DNA of 32,933 nucleotides from Candidatus Firestoneibacteriota bacterium (GCA_903894145.1 CAITPB010000222.1:1-32933); one strand, 5' to 3'. Counted from the first letter of the stretch, positions 1 to 9,769 are shown. Numbers and translations: made by a program. The notes: generated by a model from the sequence alone, not told the origin.

Positions 1-82
1 AATCGACATGGTCGATTCACTCCATAAGATTAAGCAAAATTGTCAAAGCCATTGTGCATCAGTTCCTTCCATCCAGCGTCCA

Positions 83-122
83 ACCATCTAACCCTCTGAC
101 CCTCCAACCTTCTGCCTTCCGT
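83..122. repeat. Degenerate period-8 pyrimidine-rich tandem repeat (ACCATCTA ACCCTCTG ACCCTCCA ACCTTCTG CCTTCCGT)
   Basis: Direct reading of the sequence; similar CT-rich words recur at 32406-32455. Confidence 0.6.
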
Positions 123-148
123 CCCCTTTGTTTATGTTTACATTAAGA

Positions 149-177
149 ACGTTACGAACGTTACAAACGTTATAAAC
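149..177. repeat. Period-9 tandem repeat (acgttacga acgttacaa acgttataa ac)
   Basis: Direct reading; near-identical array at 17473-17501. Both lie just 3' of a minus-strand stop codon. Confidence 0.8.
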
Positions 178-179
178 CA

Positions 180-1073
180 TTATTTAGTAAAATCCTCCGG
201 GCGTGACTTCCACCTATTATGCACCCAGAACCAGAGCGGCGGATACTTCCTGACATAACTTTCAAGCATTGAAGCCCACTTCTGGGTGTTGGCTTTGACA
301 TCCGCTTCAAAATCGCCCGTTGAATCTAGTTCTATCGCCTTTTCAACAACGGCCGTGTGCGTGCCGTCGGGATTCCTTACCATAAAAGTCATCAGGAGCG
401 GAGCGCCCGTCTTCATAGCGAGAACCGCGGGACCCTTCTTTGTTCCTGCAAGCCTTCCAAAAATATTCACGAACACGCCGTCAAACGCGGCGTCCTGGTC
501 AGCAAGCAACCCCACGCCTTCATTCTTCTTAAGCGTCCGGAGTATCTCCTTCACTGAGTCTCCGGTGTAAACTATTCTCAGCCCGTTAAGGGAGCGGTAC
601 TTGTTTATCAGCCGGTCCGTGTAAGGATTTGACTGCGGGAAAGCAACAGCCATACAGGGTACCAATTTCGGAAAGATAAGGCCGGATAGCTCCCAGTTGC
701 CGAAATGAGGGATTATCATTATAACGCCTTTGCCCCTAGCCCTTGCCTGCTCAAGAAGTTCTTTTCCCTCAACTTTCAAAAAACCTTCGTACTTCTTTCC
801 TTTTAGGGCCGGAATATACAGGAATTCCATTAGGGACATCCCGATGTTCTCAAACAGGGCGTCCATATAAGCCTCTATCTCGGCCGCGCTTTTGTCAGGA
901 AAAGACAAAGTCATGTTCTGCCTGGCAAGCGCGGTATGCTTTTTGTCAATTTTTTTAAGCAGCCTTCCCAGCGACCTTCCCAGCCCCTGCGCGGCTTTCA
1001 GAGGAATCCTTCGTACCAGGAACGCGGCTGCGATTACAAAGAGGAATTGTATGAACTGCCCCGCTTTTTTCAT
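180..1073 (-). CDS. lpxL: LpxL/HtrB-family lysophospholipid (lipid A) acyltransferase
   Basis: 297 aa; 'IPHFGNWELSG' HxxxxD/E-type acyltransferase motif, 'LLADQDA' motif; 4-nt overlap with lpxK. Confidence 0.87.
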   Translation of the reverse strand: MKKAGQFIQFLFVIAAAFLVRRIPLKAAQGLGRSLGRLLKKIDKKHTALARQNMTLSFPDKSAAEIEAYMDALFENIGMSLMEFLYIPALKGKKYEGFLKVEGKELLEQARARGKGVIMIIPHFGNWELSGLIFPKLVPCMAVAFPQSNPYTDRLINKYRSLNGLRIVYTGDSVKEILRTLKKNEGVGLLADQDAAFDGVFVNIFGRLAGTKKGPAVLAMKTGAPLLMTFMVRNPDGTHTAVVEKAIELDSTGDFEADVKANTQKWASMLESYVRKYPPLWFWVHNRWKSRPEDFTK

Positions 1074-2113
1074 TTCAATCCCAGCCTCTCGCGCAATTCT
1101 TCTTCTCCGGAAGTTATTTTTACCCCTATCCTAAGTTCTAAGGCGGGAAGCTCCGTCCCGGGCACGCCGGGAGAAACAAGTTTAACCGCGTCTTTCCCGG
1201 TGGTAACGATAAAGGCGCAGCCTGCGGCAAGCCTGTCAATTTTACTTATGTCCGAAACCGAATAATAATGATGGTCCCTGAAGCGGATGGGAACAATCTT
1301 TTCCGCGCCGAGAGCTGACACCATCATTTCAAAATATTCCGGATTGCCTACCCCGGAGAGCACCGCGACTCTTTTGCCCGATAGCGCCTCGAACCCGGGT
1401 GCTTTTTCTTTGCTCCTGATATTTACCAGCGCCTCCGGGGCGTAAACGCTCTTTATGACCAGGGCGCCCGGATTAATTCTCTTGACCCTCTTTTCAAGCC
1501 GGGCGGTGTCCGCCGCATCGCTCTTTGAGAGAATTATGATATCGGCCGCGCGAAGCGACCTGACCGGCTCCCTGAGAATTCCCGCCGGAAAGAGCAGCCC
1601 GTTTCCGAACGGGTTCAGAGAATCCACCAGCACGATGTCCAGATCCCTTGAAAGGGAAATCCGGCGCTGGAAACCGTCGTCAAGGAGCAGAACTTCTGAG
1701 GAATATTTTTCAATTGCGGCGAGTCCCGCAGAATACCTGTCTTTTGAGACTACCACAGGGGCGCCGGAAAGTTCGGAAGCCAGAAGGAATGGCTCGTCGC
1801 CGAGGGCTTCCGGGCTAAAATCTTCTTTTGAGAAAATAATTTTCCCTGAACTTTTTCTCGCGTAGCCCCTCGTGAGGACCGCGACGCTCTTTCCCTTAAG
1901 CAGTGAAGCGAGGTAGAGCACGTGGGGCGTTTTCCCAGTTCCCCCGAGCGTGATATTGCCCACGCTTATGACCGTTGCCGGCAGTTTTCTTTTTTTTAGG
2001 ATTGAAAGCGCGTAGAGCCGTTCTTTGAGCTTCAGCGCGGAAAAATAGATAAGCGAGACGGGAAAAAGCAGAAAAAGAGACGCCTTTATGAAATAACCCG
2101 GCAATCTTTTCAA
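1070..2113 (-). CDS. lpxK: Tetraacyldisaccharide 4'-kinase
   Basis: 347 aa; 'SVGNITLGGTGKTP' P-loop and 'LLLDDGFQRR' motif typical of LpxK. Confidence 0.95.
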   Translation of the reverse strand: MKRLPGYFIKASLFLLFPVSLIYFSALKLKERLYALSILKKRKLPATVISVGNITLGGTGKTPHVLYLASLLKGKSVAVLTRGYARKSSGKIIFSKEDFSPEALGDEPFLLASELSGAPVVVSKDRYSAGLAAIEKYSSEVLLLDDGFQRRISLSRDLDIVLVDSLNPFGNGLLFPAGILREPVRSLRAADIIILSKSDAADTARLEKRVKRINPGALVIKSVYAPEALVNIRSKEKAPGFEALSGKRVAVLSGVGNPEYFEMMVSALGAEKIVPIRFRDHHYYSVSDISKIDRLAAGCAFIVTTGKDAVKLVSPGVPGTELPALELRIGVKITSGEEELRERLGLK

Positions 2114-3384
2114 TTCAGCACCCTTTTTATCATATCAATGTTATTGTTTAGCGGGCCTTCGCGCGCAGCGATATATGCGGCGGCCGTTTCTCCTGCGTGC
2201 CCCGGCGTAAGTTTAAGCTCCGCGAGGAGTGCTCTGCCGAGCGCCGCCCCGTCAGACGCTTCAAACCCAAGGCCCGCTTTAATGAGCGAAGCGGCTATTT
2301 CCCTGTAATTCTCAGTGTATTTTCCGAAGAACGCGCGCCTTCCCAGGTAAAGCGGCTCCAGCAGGTTATGCCCGCCGATATTCGCAAGGCTGCCCCCCAC
2401 GAACGCTCCGCCGCAGAGTTCATAGGCTGCCGCGAGTTCTCCCATCGTATCCAGGAGGACGATATCCGCCGGTTTCCCGCCTTTAAGCGACGATCTTCTT
2501 GCGACCGTAAAACCCGAGGCCCTGAAAAGTTCCTCAAAAGCCGCGTTTTCCTGCATAAAACGCGGAGCAACGATGAAAGTAGTTTCCGGCAATTCCTTCC
2601 TCACGATAAATACCGCGGCCAGCAGTTCGCCGGCCTCGCTTTCGTGCACGCTCCCGGCCGTAATTACATTTTTCCTCAGATAAGGCGCCAGGTCGCTCTT
2701 CAGCCAGGACGAGCTTACCGGATCAGAAAGGAAAACTTCGAATTTTAAGTCTCCCGTGACGGTTGCGCGCCCGTTTTCAGGCAGGAGAATTCCAAGTCTT
2801 TGAAGATCCTCCGCGCCTCTCATGCCGAAAGCGTCAACCTGCTCCAGCATGCCTCTCATGAAACCTTTCGCAAAACGGTAGCGTCCGAACTTTTTGTCGG
2901 AAAATCTGCCGTTAACGACCGCGATCTTACCTCCCGACCTTTTGACGGCGTAAAAAAGGGAGGGCCACAACTCGGTCTCCGCCGCCACCAGCAGCGCCGG
3001 GCGTATCAGACTGACAACCGGCGAAACAAGAAATATTATATCCAGAGGCATATAGAATTTATGGATCTCCGGGGCGAACTTCTCGAGCATGCGCTTCCCG
3101 TTCAGAGTCGTGACTGAAAAAACGATATTCATATCCGGGTAGGCGGCTTTCAATTTTCTTGCCAGCGGAATCATGCATTTGCATTCCCCCGAGGAGGCGG
3201 CGTGCAGCCAGATGTTTCCGCGTTCCCCAAAGAAAGCTCTGAGCCCGGCCGGATAGACGGCAAGCCGCTGAAAAATGCCGTCCCTGACGCGCTCAGAAAA
3301 AACACAAAACACCGCCGCCGGCACTATGGCAATAACAGCGAGCAGGCAGACAAGCGCGTTATAGATAATAAGGTTTACCGGCAT
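2110..3384 (-). CDS. waaA: 3-deoxy-D-manno-octulosonic acid (Kdo) transferase, GT30
   Basis: 424 aa; 'WLHAASSGE', 'FSVTTLNGKRM', 'GGSLANIGGHNLLEPLYLGRRAFFGKYTENY' typical of KdtA/WaaA. Confidence 0.94.
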   Translation of the reverse strand: MPVNLIIYNALVCLLAVIAIVPAAVFCVFSERVRDGIFQRLAVYPAGLRAFFGERGNIWLHAASSGECKCMIPLARKLKAAYPDMNIVFSVTTLNGKRMLEKFAPEIHKFYMPLDIIFLVSPVVSLIRPALLVAAETELWPSLFYAVKRSGGKIAVVNGRFSDKKFGRYRFAKGFMRGMLEQVDAFGMRGAEDLQRLGILLPENGRATVTGDLKFEVFLSDPVSSSWLKSDLAPYLRKNVITAGSVHESEAGELLAAVFIVRKELPETTFIVAPRFMQENAAFEELFRASGFTVARRSSLKGGKPADIVLLDTMGELAAAYELCGGAFVGGSLANIGGHNLLEPLYLGRRAFFGKYTENYREIAASLIKAGLGFEASDGAALGRALLAELKLTPGHAGETAAAYIAAREGPLNNNIDMIKRVLN

Positions 3385-4022
3385 ATTTTTCCGGCTTCCA
3401 GGGTTACTCTGTCCATTTCAGCCTGAAGTTCCATTCTCTTCTCCTCCATAAGCTTTTCATCCGCTCCGGCCGGCACAGTTACGGGGTTTCCCCAGACAAA
3501 AACACCGCGTGAAAAAGGCAGAGGAATAATAAATTTATCCCAGCTGTTTATGACTATCTTCCTTGAGGCGTCAAACCCAAAAGGATAAACCGGCGCGCCG
3601 GATATCTTGGCTAGAACAATTGCCCCGCCCTTAACTTCTTCTCTCGGTCCTTTCGGCCCGTCCGGGGTAATTGCCGCGTCAGGCCCTTCAGCCAGGCCAC
3701 GTTTTAGGAGTATCAGCGCTTTTACTCCTTCCCTGGAAGAGGAACCGCGGACTGTCCCGTAGCCCAGTTTGTTCATAACCCTGCTGATATACTCTCCGTC
3801 CCTGCCCATGCTGACCAGACAGTTTATGCCCCTGTTCCTGTAGAAAAATACAGACATAAGTATGCGGCTGTGCCAGAAAGCGTAGATTGCGCGTCCGGAC
3901 TTTCTGTTTCTCGGAGAGAATTCGCGGTTGCCCGACTCGGTTATTCTCATAGTAGAACCGAGAATAAGGGTCAATACCCTTACCAGAAACGGCAATATGG
4001 ACATCAATAACTTTTCCTTCAA
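3375..4022 (-). CDS. DUF374-type lysophospholipid acyltransferase family protein
   Basis: 215 aa; 'IYAFWHSRILM', 'SREGVKALILLKRGLAEGPDAAITPDGPKGPREEVKGGAIVLAKISGAPVYPFGFDA'. Confidence 0.9.
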   Translation of the reverse strand: MKEKLLMSILPFLVRVLTLILGSTMRITESGNREFSPRNRKSGRAIYAFWHSRILMSVFFYRNRGINCLVSMGRDGEYISRVMNKLGYGTVRGSSSREGVKALILLKRGLAEGPDAAITPDGPKGPREEVKGGAIVLAKISGAPVYPFGFDASRKIVINSWDKFIIPLPFSRGVFVWGNPVTVPAGADEKLMEEKRMELQAEMDRVTLEAGKICR

Positions 4023-4049
4023 TTTTTTATCCCGTTTTGAGCCGTGTTT

Positions 4050-5792
4050 TCAGCTGCAGAATTTGCAGGCGCCGGTATTTATGGACTTCATGTACTTTTT
4101 TACGGCGTTTATATCGTTCATGGAGAGGACCGCGGAGGCGATTGCCCTAGCGTCTTCCATCTTAATGGTACGGATGACTTTCTTTACCTCGGGGACCAGT
4201 ATGGGAGCGGTTGAGAGCTCGTCCATTCCGAGGCCTATCAGCAGCGCCGTGAAAGCCGTGTCGCTCGCCATCTCACCGCACATTCCCACCCATTTTCCTT
4301 CCGCGTGGGCCGCCGAGGCTATTCTCTTTATTGAACGGAGTATTGACGGGTGCAGCGGGTTATACATGTAAGCCAGTTTCTCGTTCACCCGGTCTATCGC
4401 GAGCGTGTACTGGATCAGATCATTTGTTCCTATGGAAAAGAAATCAACCTCTTTGGCCAGCACATCCGCGGTCACCGCCGCAGACGGTATTTCTATCATC
4501 GCGCCCAGCTCCAGATCCTTGTCAAACTCAACCCCTTTCTTCTCTAGGTCTTCCCTGACCTCGGCGTAGACCGCCATTGCCTGCCTAAGTTCCTCCACCG
4601 AGGAAATCATCGGGAACATGATTTTTATGTTTTCAAGCGTGGAGGCGCGGAGTATCGCGCGCAGCTGCGTCTTGAAGATCTCGGGGCGGGATAAGCAGAG
4701 CCGGATGGCCCGAAGCCCAAGGAAAGGATTCTCTTCTTTTGGAAGGCCGAGGTTTGATAAAAGTTTGTCGCCGCCGACATCCAGGGTGCGGATTATTACC
4801 GAGCGCGGCAGGGCGGCTTCCGCCGCCGACTTGTAGGCTCTAAACTGCTCGTCTTCGTTAGGAAGGTCCGGCCGGTTCAGGAAAAGAAATTCAGTCCGGT
4901 AAAGCCCGATGCCGGTCGCGCCGTGGCGCGAAACCAGAGGCAGTTCATCCTGTATCTCAATGTTGGCGGCGAGCTCAATCACATGGCCGTCAAGGGTCTC
5001 GGAAGGAAAGTCTTTCAGCTTGGCAAGCTGGGCTTCTTCCTGTATAAATTTCCCTATTTTCTTTTCATAAAGCCTGAGATCATCTTCCGAAGGATTTACT
5101 ATTACAATGCCTTCGGTGCCGTCAACAATGACGGGATCGCCGGTTTTTATTTGAGTAGAAACCGTGCTTAACGCGACAACCGCGGGAATCTCTAAAGCCC
5201 TGGCCATTATTGCCGTGTGAGAGGTCTTCCCTCCCATATCGGTGCAGAAACCTATTACCTTATCCCTCCGCAGCATTACAGTGTCGGACGGGGTAAGGTC
5301 CCTTGAAAACACAATGGACTCGTCGGTTATATCGGCAAGCGTTTCCCTGCCCTTCCCGATGATGTTGCGGAGCACCCTTCTGCCGATATCCCTTATGTCA
5401 TTCGCCCTTTCACGCAGGTATTCATCGTCTATTTTGGCTATGGAATCCGTGAAACGCGTAACCGCCGAATGAAAGACAAATTCAGAATTCAGCTTTGTTT
5501 CCCTGATTTGCTTCGCGACTTCGGTGGTCATTGCAGGATCTTCAAGTATCATAAGGTGGGCCGAGAATATATTTGAATGCTTGGAGCCCATATCGCGGTT
5601 TACTTTGAGCTCTATTTCCCTGATCTCGCGTTTCGTGAGCTCAACCGCCGCGTTGAATTTCTTAACTTCTGCCCCGACTTCGGAATCCTTGAGCGGCACT
5701 TTAAGCACGACGAAATCTTCCGCCTGCAGCGTGAACGCCTTCCCTATTACTATGCCGGGCGAAGCCCCTACGCCCTTAAAGAGTTTTCTCAT
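4050..5792 (-). CDS. ptsI: Phosphoenolpyruvate-protein phosphotransferase (PTS enzyme I)
   Basis: 580 aa; 'GGKTSHTAIMARALEIPAVV' active-His motif, PEP-binding domain 'DFFSIGTNDLIQYTLAIDR', 'GMCGEMA'. Confidence 0.97.
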   Translation of the reverse strand: MRKLFKGVGASPGIVIGKAFTLQAEDFVVLKVPLKDSEVGAEVKKFNAAVELTKREIREIELKVNRDMGSKHSNIFSAHLMILEDPAMTTEVAKQIRETKLNSEFVFHSAVTRFTDSIAKIDDEYLRERANDIRDIGRRVLRNIIGKGRETLADITDESIVFSRDLTPSDTVMLRRDKVIGFCTDMGGKTSHTAIMARALEIPAVVALSTVSTQIKTGDPVIVDGTEGIVIVNPSEDDLRLYEKKIGKFIQEEAQLAKLKDFPSETLDGHVIELAANIEIQDELPLVSRHGATGIGLYRTEFLFLNRPDLPNEDEQFRAYKSAAEAALPRSVIIRTLDVGGDKLLSNLGLPKEENPFLGLRAIRLCLSRPEIFKTQLRAILRASTLENIKIMFPMISSVEELRQAMAVYAEVREDLEKKGVEFDKDLELGAMIEIPSAAVTADVLAKEVDFFSIGTNDLIQYTLAIDRVNEKLAYMYNPLHPSILRSIKRIASAAHAEGKWVGMCGEMASDTAFTALLIGLGMDELSTAPILVPEVKKVIRTIKMEDARAIASAVLSMNDINAVKKYMKSINTGACKFCS

Positions 5793-6055
5793 TCCTTCTC
5801 CCCGAACTTATCTTCGACCAGCTTTCTCAGCTTTGCGCACGCGTCGGACTCGTCCGCCCCGGTGCATTTTATTACCAGTTTGGTCCCGGGCGACGCCGCA
5901 AGCGCCATAAGACCCATGATGCTTTTACCGTTTGCCGACTGCCCTTCCTTTTCTATCTGGATGTCGCAGGAAAAACTGTTAGCGAGTTTTATGAAGACCG
6001 CCGCGGCCCGAAGGTGCATGCCCAGCTTGTTCGCTATTACGGCTTCTGTTTGCAT
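5789..6055 (-). CDS. ptsH: HPr family phosphocarrier protein
   Basis: 88 aa; 'NKLGMHLRAAAVFIKLA' (His15 region) and 'NGKSIMGLMALAASPG' (Ser46 region); 4-nt overlap with ptsI. Confidence 0.95.
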   Translation of the reverse strand: MQTEAVIANKLGMHLRAAAVFIKLANSFSCDIQIEKEGQSANGKSIMGLMALAASPGTKLVIKCTGADESDACAKLRKLVEDKFGEKE

Positions 6056-6065
6056 GTTAACTCCT

Positions 6066-6860
6066 TCAATAAATATAGGTAAGCATTATAATCCCGATGA
6101 TAATTCCGTAGAAAAGCACCGTCGGGGTTATTTTTATTTTCAAAAACAAGAGCAGGAGCAGCAGCGACAGGAACATAAAGAGCCCCTGAAGCGAATGGTG
6201 CATAGCCTGAATCTGAAACGGCAGCAGCCCCGCGTTGTTAAGCGAAAAGAGGAACGGAAAAAGAGACCCGATCATTACCAGGGCGATAAGGGAAAGCCTT
6301 TCATTCATGCTGCGAAGGTCCAGCTTGGCAATGTAGTTTATAATGCTTGGCCCGTTCTCGTAACCTTTAATAATGCCCGCGTAGCGGACTGACAGCCCAA
6401 ACGCGTTGTAAAGAAAGAGCGCAACCAGCGGACCCAGGAAGGCAAGCCCGTATTTGTCGCCGCAAAGGAGTATGATGCAGACCCCGATAACCGCGCAGAA
6501 AGGGCGCAGGTACTCCCAGAAGAAATTATCACCCATAGCGGCAAGCGGACCCATCATGCTGTTCTTCAAAGCTTCTATCTCTTCGGGCGTCACAGGCTCG
6601 CCAAGTTTCATCTTCTCTTCCATGTGGATTACCACGCCCATAATGAACGAGGCCATCGCGGGATGGGTGTTGAAGAACTTCAGGTTTCTTCCGATAAAAG
6701 CCTTCCTGCCGTCAAAATCCGGATACAGGCGGTTCCCTATAGGGATAAGGGCGTATGCAACGCCAATATTCTGCATCTTTTCGTAATTCCAGGAAGCTTC
6801 CAGCAGGAAGAGCCTGAAATAGACTTTAAAAAGGTCTGTTTTTCTTATTAGTTTATACAC
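6066..6860 (-). CDS. PTS mannose/fructose/sorbose family transporter subunit IID
   Basis: 264 aa; 'FLLEASWNYEKMQNIGVAYALIP', 'FFNTHPAMASFIMGVVIHMEE', 'MMGPLAAMGDNFFW'. Confidence 0.95.
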   Translation of the reverse strand: MYKLIRKTDLFKVYFRLFLLEASWNYEKMQNIGVAYALIPIGNRLYPDFDGRKAFIGRNLKFFNTHPAMASFIMGVVIHMEEKMKLGEPVTPEEIEALKNSMMGPLAAMGDNFFWEYLRPFCAVIGVCIILLCGDKYGLAFLGPLVALFLYNAFGLSVRYAGIIKGYENGPSIINYIAKLDLRSMNERLSLIALVMIGSLFPFLFSLNNAGLLPFQIQAMHHSLQGLFMFLSLLLLLLFLKIKITPTVLFYGIIIGIIMLTYIY

Positions 6861-7629
6861 CTGTTTTTTTCTCCCTGCCCAGGTAAAGCAGCAGCATGGC
6901 AGCCAGTATGCTGAGCGCCATTATTAAAAACGGGCTTACTCTCGTAAAAAAAGAAAATACAAAGACTGCGATAAAACTCAGGGCAAAATGAAGCGTGTAC
7001 TTCTTCATAAAGAATATTTCCATTACAACCGCTATTCCTACAAGCGGAACAAGGTAAAACGAGGTTCCCATGGCCGCCTTCACATTGTCCGGCAGAGAAT
7101 TGTAAACATTTAGCAGTACATGGCTCCCGAAGAATATTGGAATAAAACATACCAGAAAGCCTTTCAAAAGCGTTACAACAATATTCATATACTGTATCAT
7201 TTCAACATTGGGTATTCTTTCTTCCTGTACCTCTCCGTCAAGATAATCCGAAAGCCTGCTGTTCAATTCCCGGATATGCGACTCCAGCCACCGGCTCATG
7301 AAACCTACCGGGATAGAGATGATAATACAGAACATAATTATAGATTCCGAAGAATTTCCGAGAGCGGCTATGTAGGTGGATGCCAGATAGACGGAAACAA
7401 CTGTTACCGGCAGCACCTCTACCGGAAGGTACGCCCCCACCGGGAGCATGCCGACCCAAACCAGTTCAATGAAATAGGCCACGAGAAATCCTGTTTTCGC
7501 GTCGCCCATTAAAAACCCGGTGAGCGGAGCCACAACCAGCGGCCGGGACAGCATAGTCCCGCCGATGGTTCTTACATCGATGCTTAGGAAAGCCGCCAGC
7601 AGGCATATGACAAGAAGGTCAGCGTGCAC
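6853..7629 (-). CDS. PTS mannose/fructose/sorbose family transporter subunit IIC
   Basis: 258 aa membrane protein; 'SRPLVVAPLTGFLMGDAKTGFLVAYFIELVWVGMLPVGAYLP'. Confidence 0.94.
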   Translation of the reverse strand: MHADLLVICLLAAFLSIDVRTIGGTMLSRPLVVAPLTGFLMGDAKTGFLVAYFIELVWVGMLPVGAYLPVEVLPVTVVSVYLASTYIAALGNSSESIIMFCIIISIPVGFMSRWLESHIRELNSRLSDYLDGEVQEERIPNVEMIQYMNIVVTLLKGFLVCFIPIFFGSHVLLNVYNSLPDNVKAAMGTSFYLVPLVGIAVVMEIFFMKKYTLHFALSFIAVFVFSFFTRVSPFLIMALSILAAMLLLYLGREKKTGV

Positions 7630-9742
7630 TCGTTACCTCCAGGCTGAACGCCGTTCTAAAAACAGCCTCCGGAGCAAGCTCAAGCACCCACGCCGGACAA
7701 AGCGCGGAACTCTGGTAAACTTTCTCCAGCTTACCGATAGACTGGGAAATAGTGCTGACCGGCATACGCCAAACCTCGGTTTTGCCTTCGAAACGGAACC
7801 TGAGGCAAAGATTAAGCCATTCATCCGTAATTGAAGCCCCGGAGACCCCGTTCACTCTCCCAAAGCCGGAGAGCCTTGAGTCTTCCGGCTTCTTTCCGTC
7901 AAACATATAGTAGCGGTCCGAAGAATCACCGCCCAACATCGCGAAGTTGAACTCCGGAACAAATTTGAATGAGGTCTTATGCTTTGAGCGGTTCACAATC
8001 TCGTAGCCGAATTTGATGACAGGGTCGCTCGCGGATATGGCCACGGTCTTTGTAACCCTGAAATCATTGCCCCAGACCTTTCCTTCGCGGGCAAGAGAAA
8101 CCACGGCGCTGTCACGGCCTTTCTCAAGTTTATAAGCGTACGGGGCAGCCACGAAATCCCCGACTTCTTTATATTCCTTCTTCGCAAAATCCGCGGCCTC
8201 CTGATTGGCAGCGCAAAAATGGTCAATGAAAGAAACCCTGCGGTAAGAATCATAACACAGCTCTTTCTTCAGCCCTTCGTCGAACTTCCGCTGCATGTCA
8301 TGAATGCTGTCGTGTCCTGTCCCGCCCCCCTGAGCCGCTTCCTTAAAAAGGTCCTCATGATAAGCTTCGCGTCTTCTGCTCAAGGTATCCAGGGCGTTAA
8401 ACTCGGCCTGCTTTATGTCAAACTCAAATATGTTGCCGCCCTCATCTGGGTCAATGTAGATATTGTAAAGGTTTGAATTGAGCAGGACCTCAATCCTGTT
8501 GTCCTTGTCAAAATCTGTTTCGTCGCATTCCAGCCAGGACTTCCTGCCGAGCCTTAAAGAGTCCGCCAGCATTTCAGCCTTAATAAGCCGCCTGTAAATC
8601 GCGAACCTCAAATGATTAAGGTAGAGCCCTCCGAAAACTCCGTGCCAGTAAGCGCAGTTGCACTGGCCGCTCCACATTAAGCGGCGGGCTTCCGCCGCTC
8701 CGGGGTCCGAAGCGTCCAGCGCGTTTGCCTTGTCCGACACATAGAGCATTTTTTTCTGCATATTATTGCTTTCAGGATATTTAGCCAGAAAGTTCCGGAA
8801 CAACCCGCCCTTCACGAATCTCCCGAACCTGTCAAATTCATTGCGCTCTTTCAGCAGCCCCGTGAACTTCTCGAATTCCAGTATTGACTCGGCGGGCATA
8901 GCCCATTCAAGCATCTCTTTGTAGGAGGAGGTTGGCATGTAGACGCGGCCGAGAGGGCGCGTATTTTTCACGCAGTCCGTGAAGGTTGTGGTGATAAGCC
9001 ATTCCTTGTTCCGGTCGAGCATGTCAAAGAATTTTTCCAGCCATTTCTTGCCGTAAACCCATTCATGCGTGTCAGGCCAGATACCGAACTTCTCTCCGTC
9101 ATCGGCGATAGTTACAACCCTGTCCCCCGCTTCCGTGGCGGCCGCTGCCAGGTACTTCTCGGTCTCTTCCGGCATCCTAAACGGGATAAAATATCTCATC
9201 TTGGCGTTTATCGGAAAAATGTTGAGCGTGTACCCCTCGTCCTCCGTGACAAAATACCCGTGCATCTGGTCTTCTTTAAGCCCCGCGCCTTCAAAATGAG
9301 TGTCGTCCACAACAGCGTAATTTACGCCGGCAAGCGCCAGCGACTTGGCAAGGGCAGGTTCCCACACCCTTTCAGTCAGCCACGCGCCGGAGGGCTCATA
9401 CCCGAACATCTTTTTTATATAGGAGTTCATGTGCTTTATTTGCCCGATGCGGTCCCTTTCCGGGATAAGCGGAAAGATCGGTTCATAGAAACCGCCTGAC
9501 ATTAGCTCGCACCTGCCGGATGAGACAAGAGCCCGAAGCCTCTCGAAAAATTCGGGCTTGCGCTCTTCCAGCCACTCCAGCAGGCAGCCGCTGTAATGAA
9601 ACACGAATTTCAGCGAAGGGTACTTTTCTATTGTTTCAATAAAAGGAAGGTACGCCCTCTTATAGGCGTCCTCAAAGACCCAGTCAAAATTGCCCACCGG
9701 CTGGTGGCAATGCAGGCCCATTATGAAATTGACTTTTTTCAC
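7619..9742 (-). CDS. Glycoside hydrolase family 57 (4-alpha-glucanotransferase/alpha-amylase-like)
   Basis: 707 aa; 'GLHCHQPVGNFDWVFEDAYKRAYLPF', catalytic-Glu region 'WLTERVWEP', catalytic-Asp region 'ADDGEKFGIWPDTHEWVY', C-terminal beta-rich domain. Confidence 0.94.
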   Translation of the reverse strand: MKKVNFIMGLHCHQPVGNFDWVFEDAYKRAYLPFIETIEKYPSLKFVFHYSGCLLEWLEERKPEFFERLRALVSSGRCELMSGGFYEPIFPLIPERDRIGQIKHMNSYIKKMFGYEPSGAWLTERVWEPALAKSLALAGVNYAVVDDTHFEGAGLKEDQMHGYFVTEDEGYTLNIFPINAKMRYFIPFRMPEETEKYLAAAATEAGDRVVTIADDGEKFGIWPDTHEWVYGKKWLEKFFDMLDRNKEWLITTTFTDCVKNTRPLGRVYMPTSSYKEMLEWAMPAESILEFEKFTGLLKERNEFDRFGRFVKGGLFRNFLAKYPESNNMQKKMLYVSDKANALDASDPGAAEARRLMWSGQCNCAYWHGVFGGLYLNHLRFAIYRRLIKAEMLADSLRLGRKSWLECDETDFDKDNRIEVLLNSNLYNIYIDPDEGGNIFEFDIKQAEFNALDTLSRRREAYHEDLFKEAAQGGGTGHDSIHDMQRKFDEGLKKELCYDSYRRVSFIDHFCAANQEAADFAKKEYKEVGDFVAAPYAYKLEKGRDSAVVSLAREGKVWGNDFRVTKTVAISASDPVIKFGYEIVNRSKHKTSFKFVPEFNFAMLGGDSSDRYYMFDGKKPEDSRLSGFGRVNGVSGASITDEWLNLCLRFRFEGKTEVWRMPVSTISQSIGKLEKVYQSSALCPAWVLELAPEAVFRTAFSLEVTSAR

Positions 9743-9769
9743 TTCTGCTTCTCCGCTGCAATCAAATTC

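Noticed and set aside
1-17. Hairpin aatcgac-atg-gtcgatt at window start as a terminator
   Set aside because: Only a 7-bp stem with a 3-nt loop and no T-tract; over 160 bp past lpxL. Not enough to call.
5577-6392. 271-aa plus-strand ORF and many other plus-strand ORFs in the track
   Set aside because: They lie antisense to well-supported minus-strand genes (ptsI, ptsH, IID and others), have no recognisable domains, and low-complexity composition typical of antisense reading.
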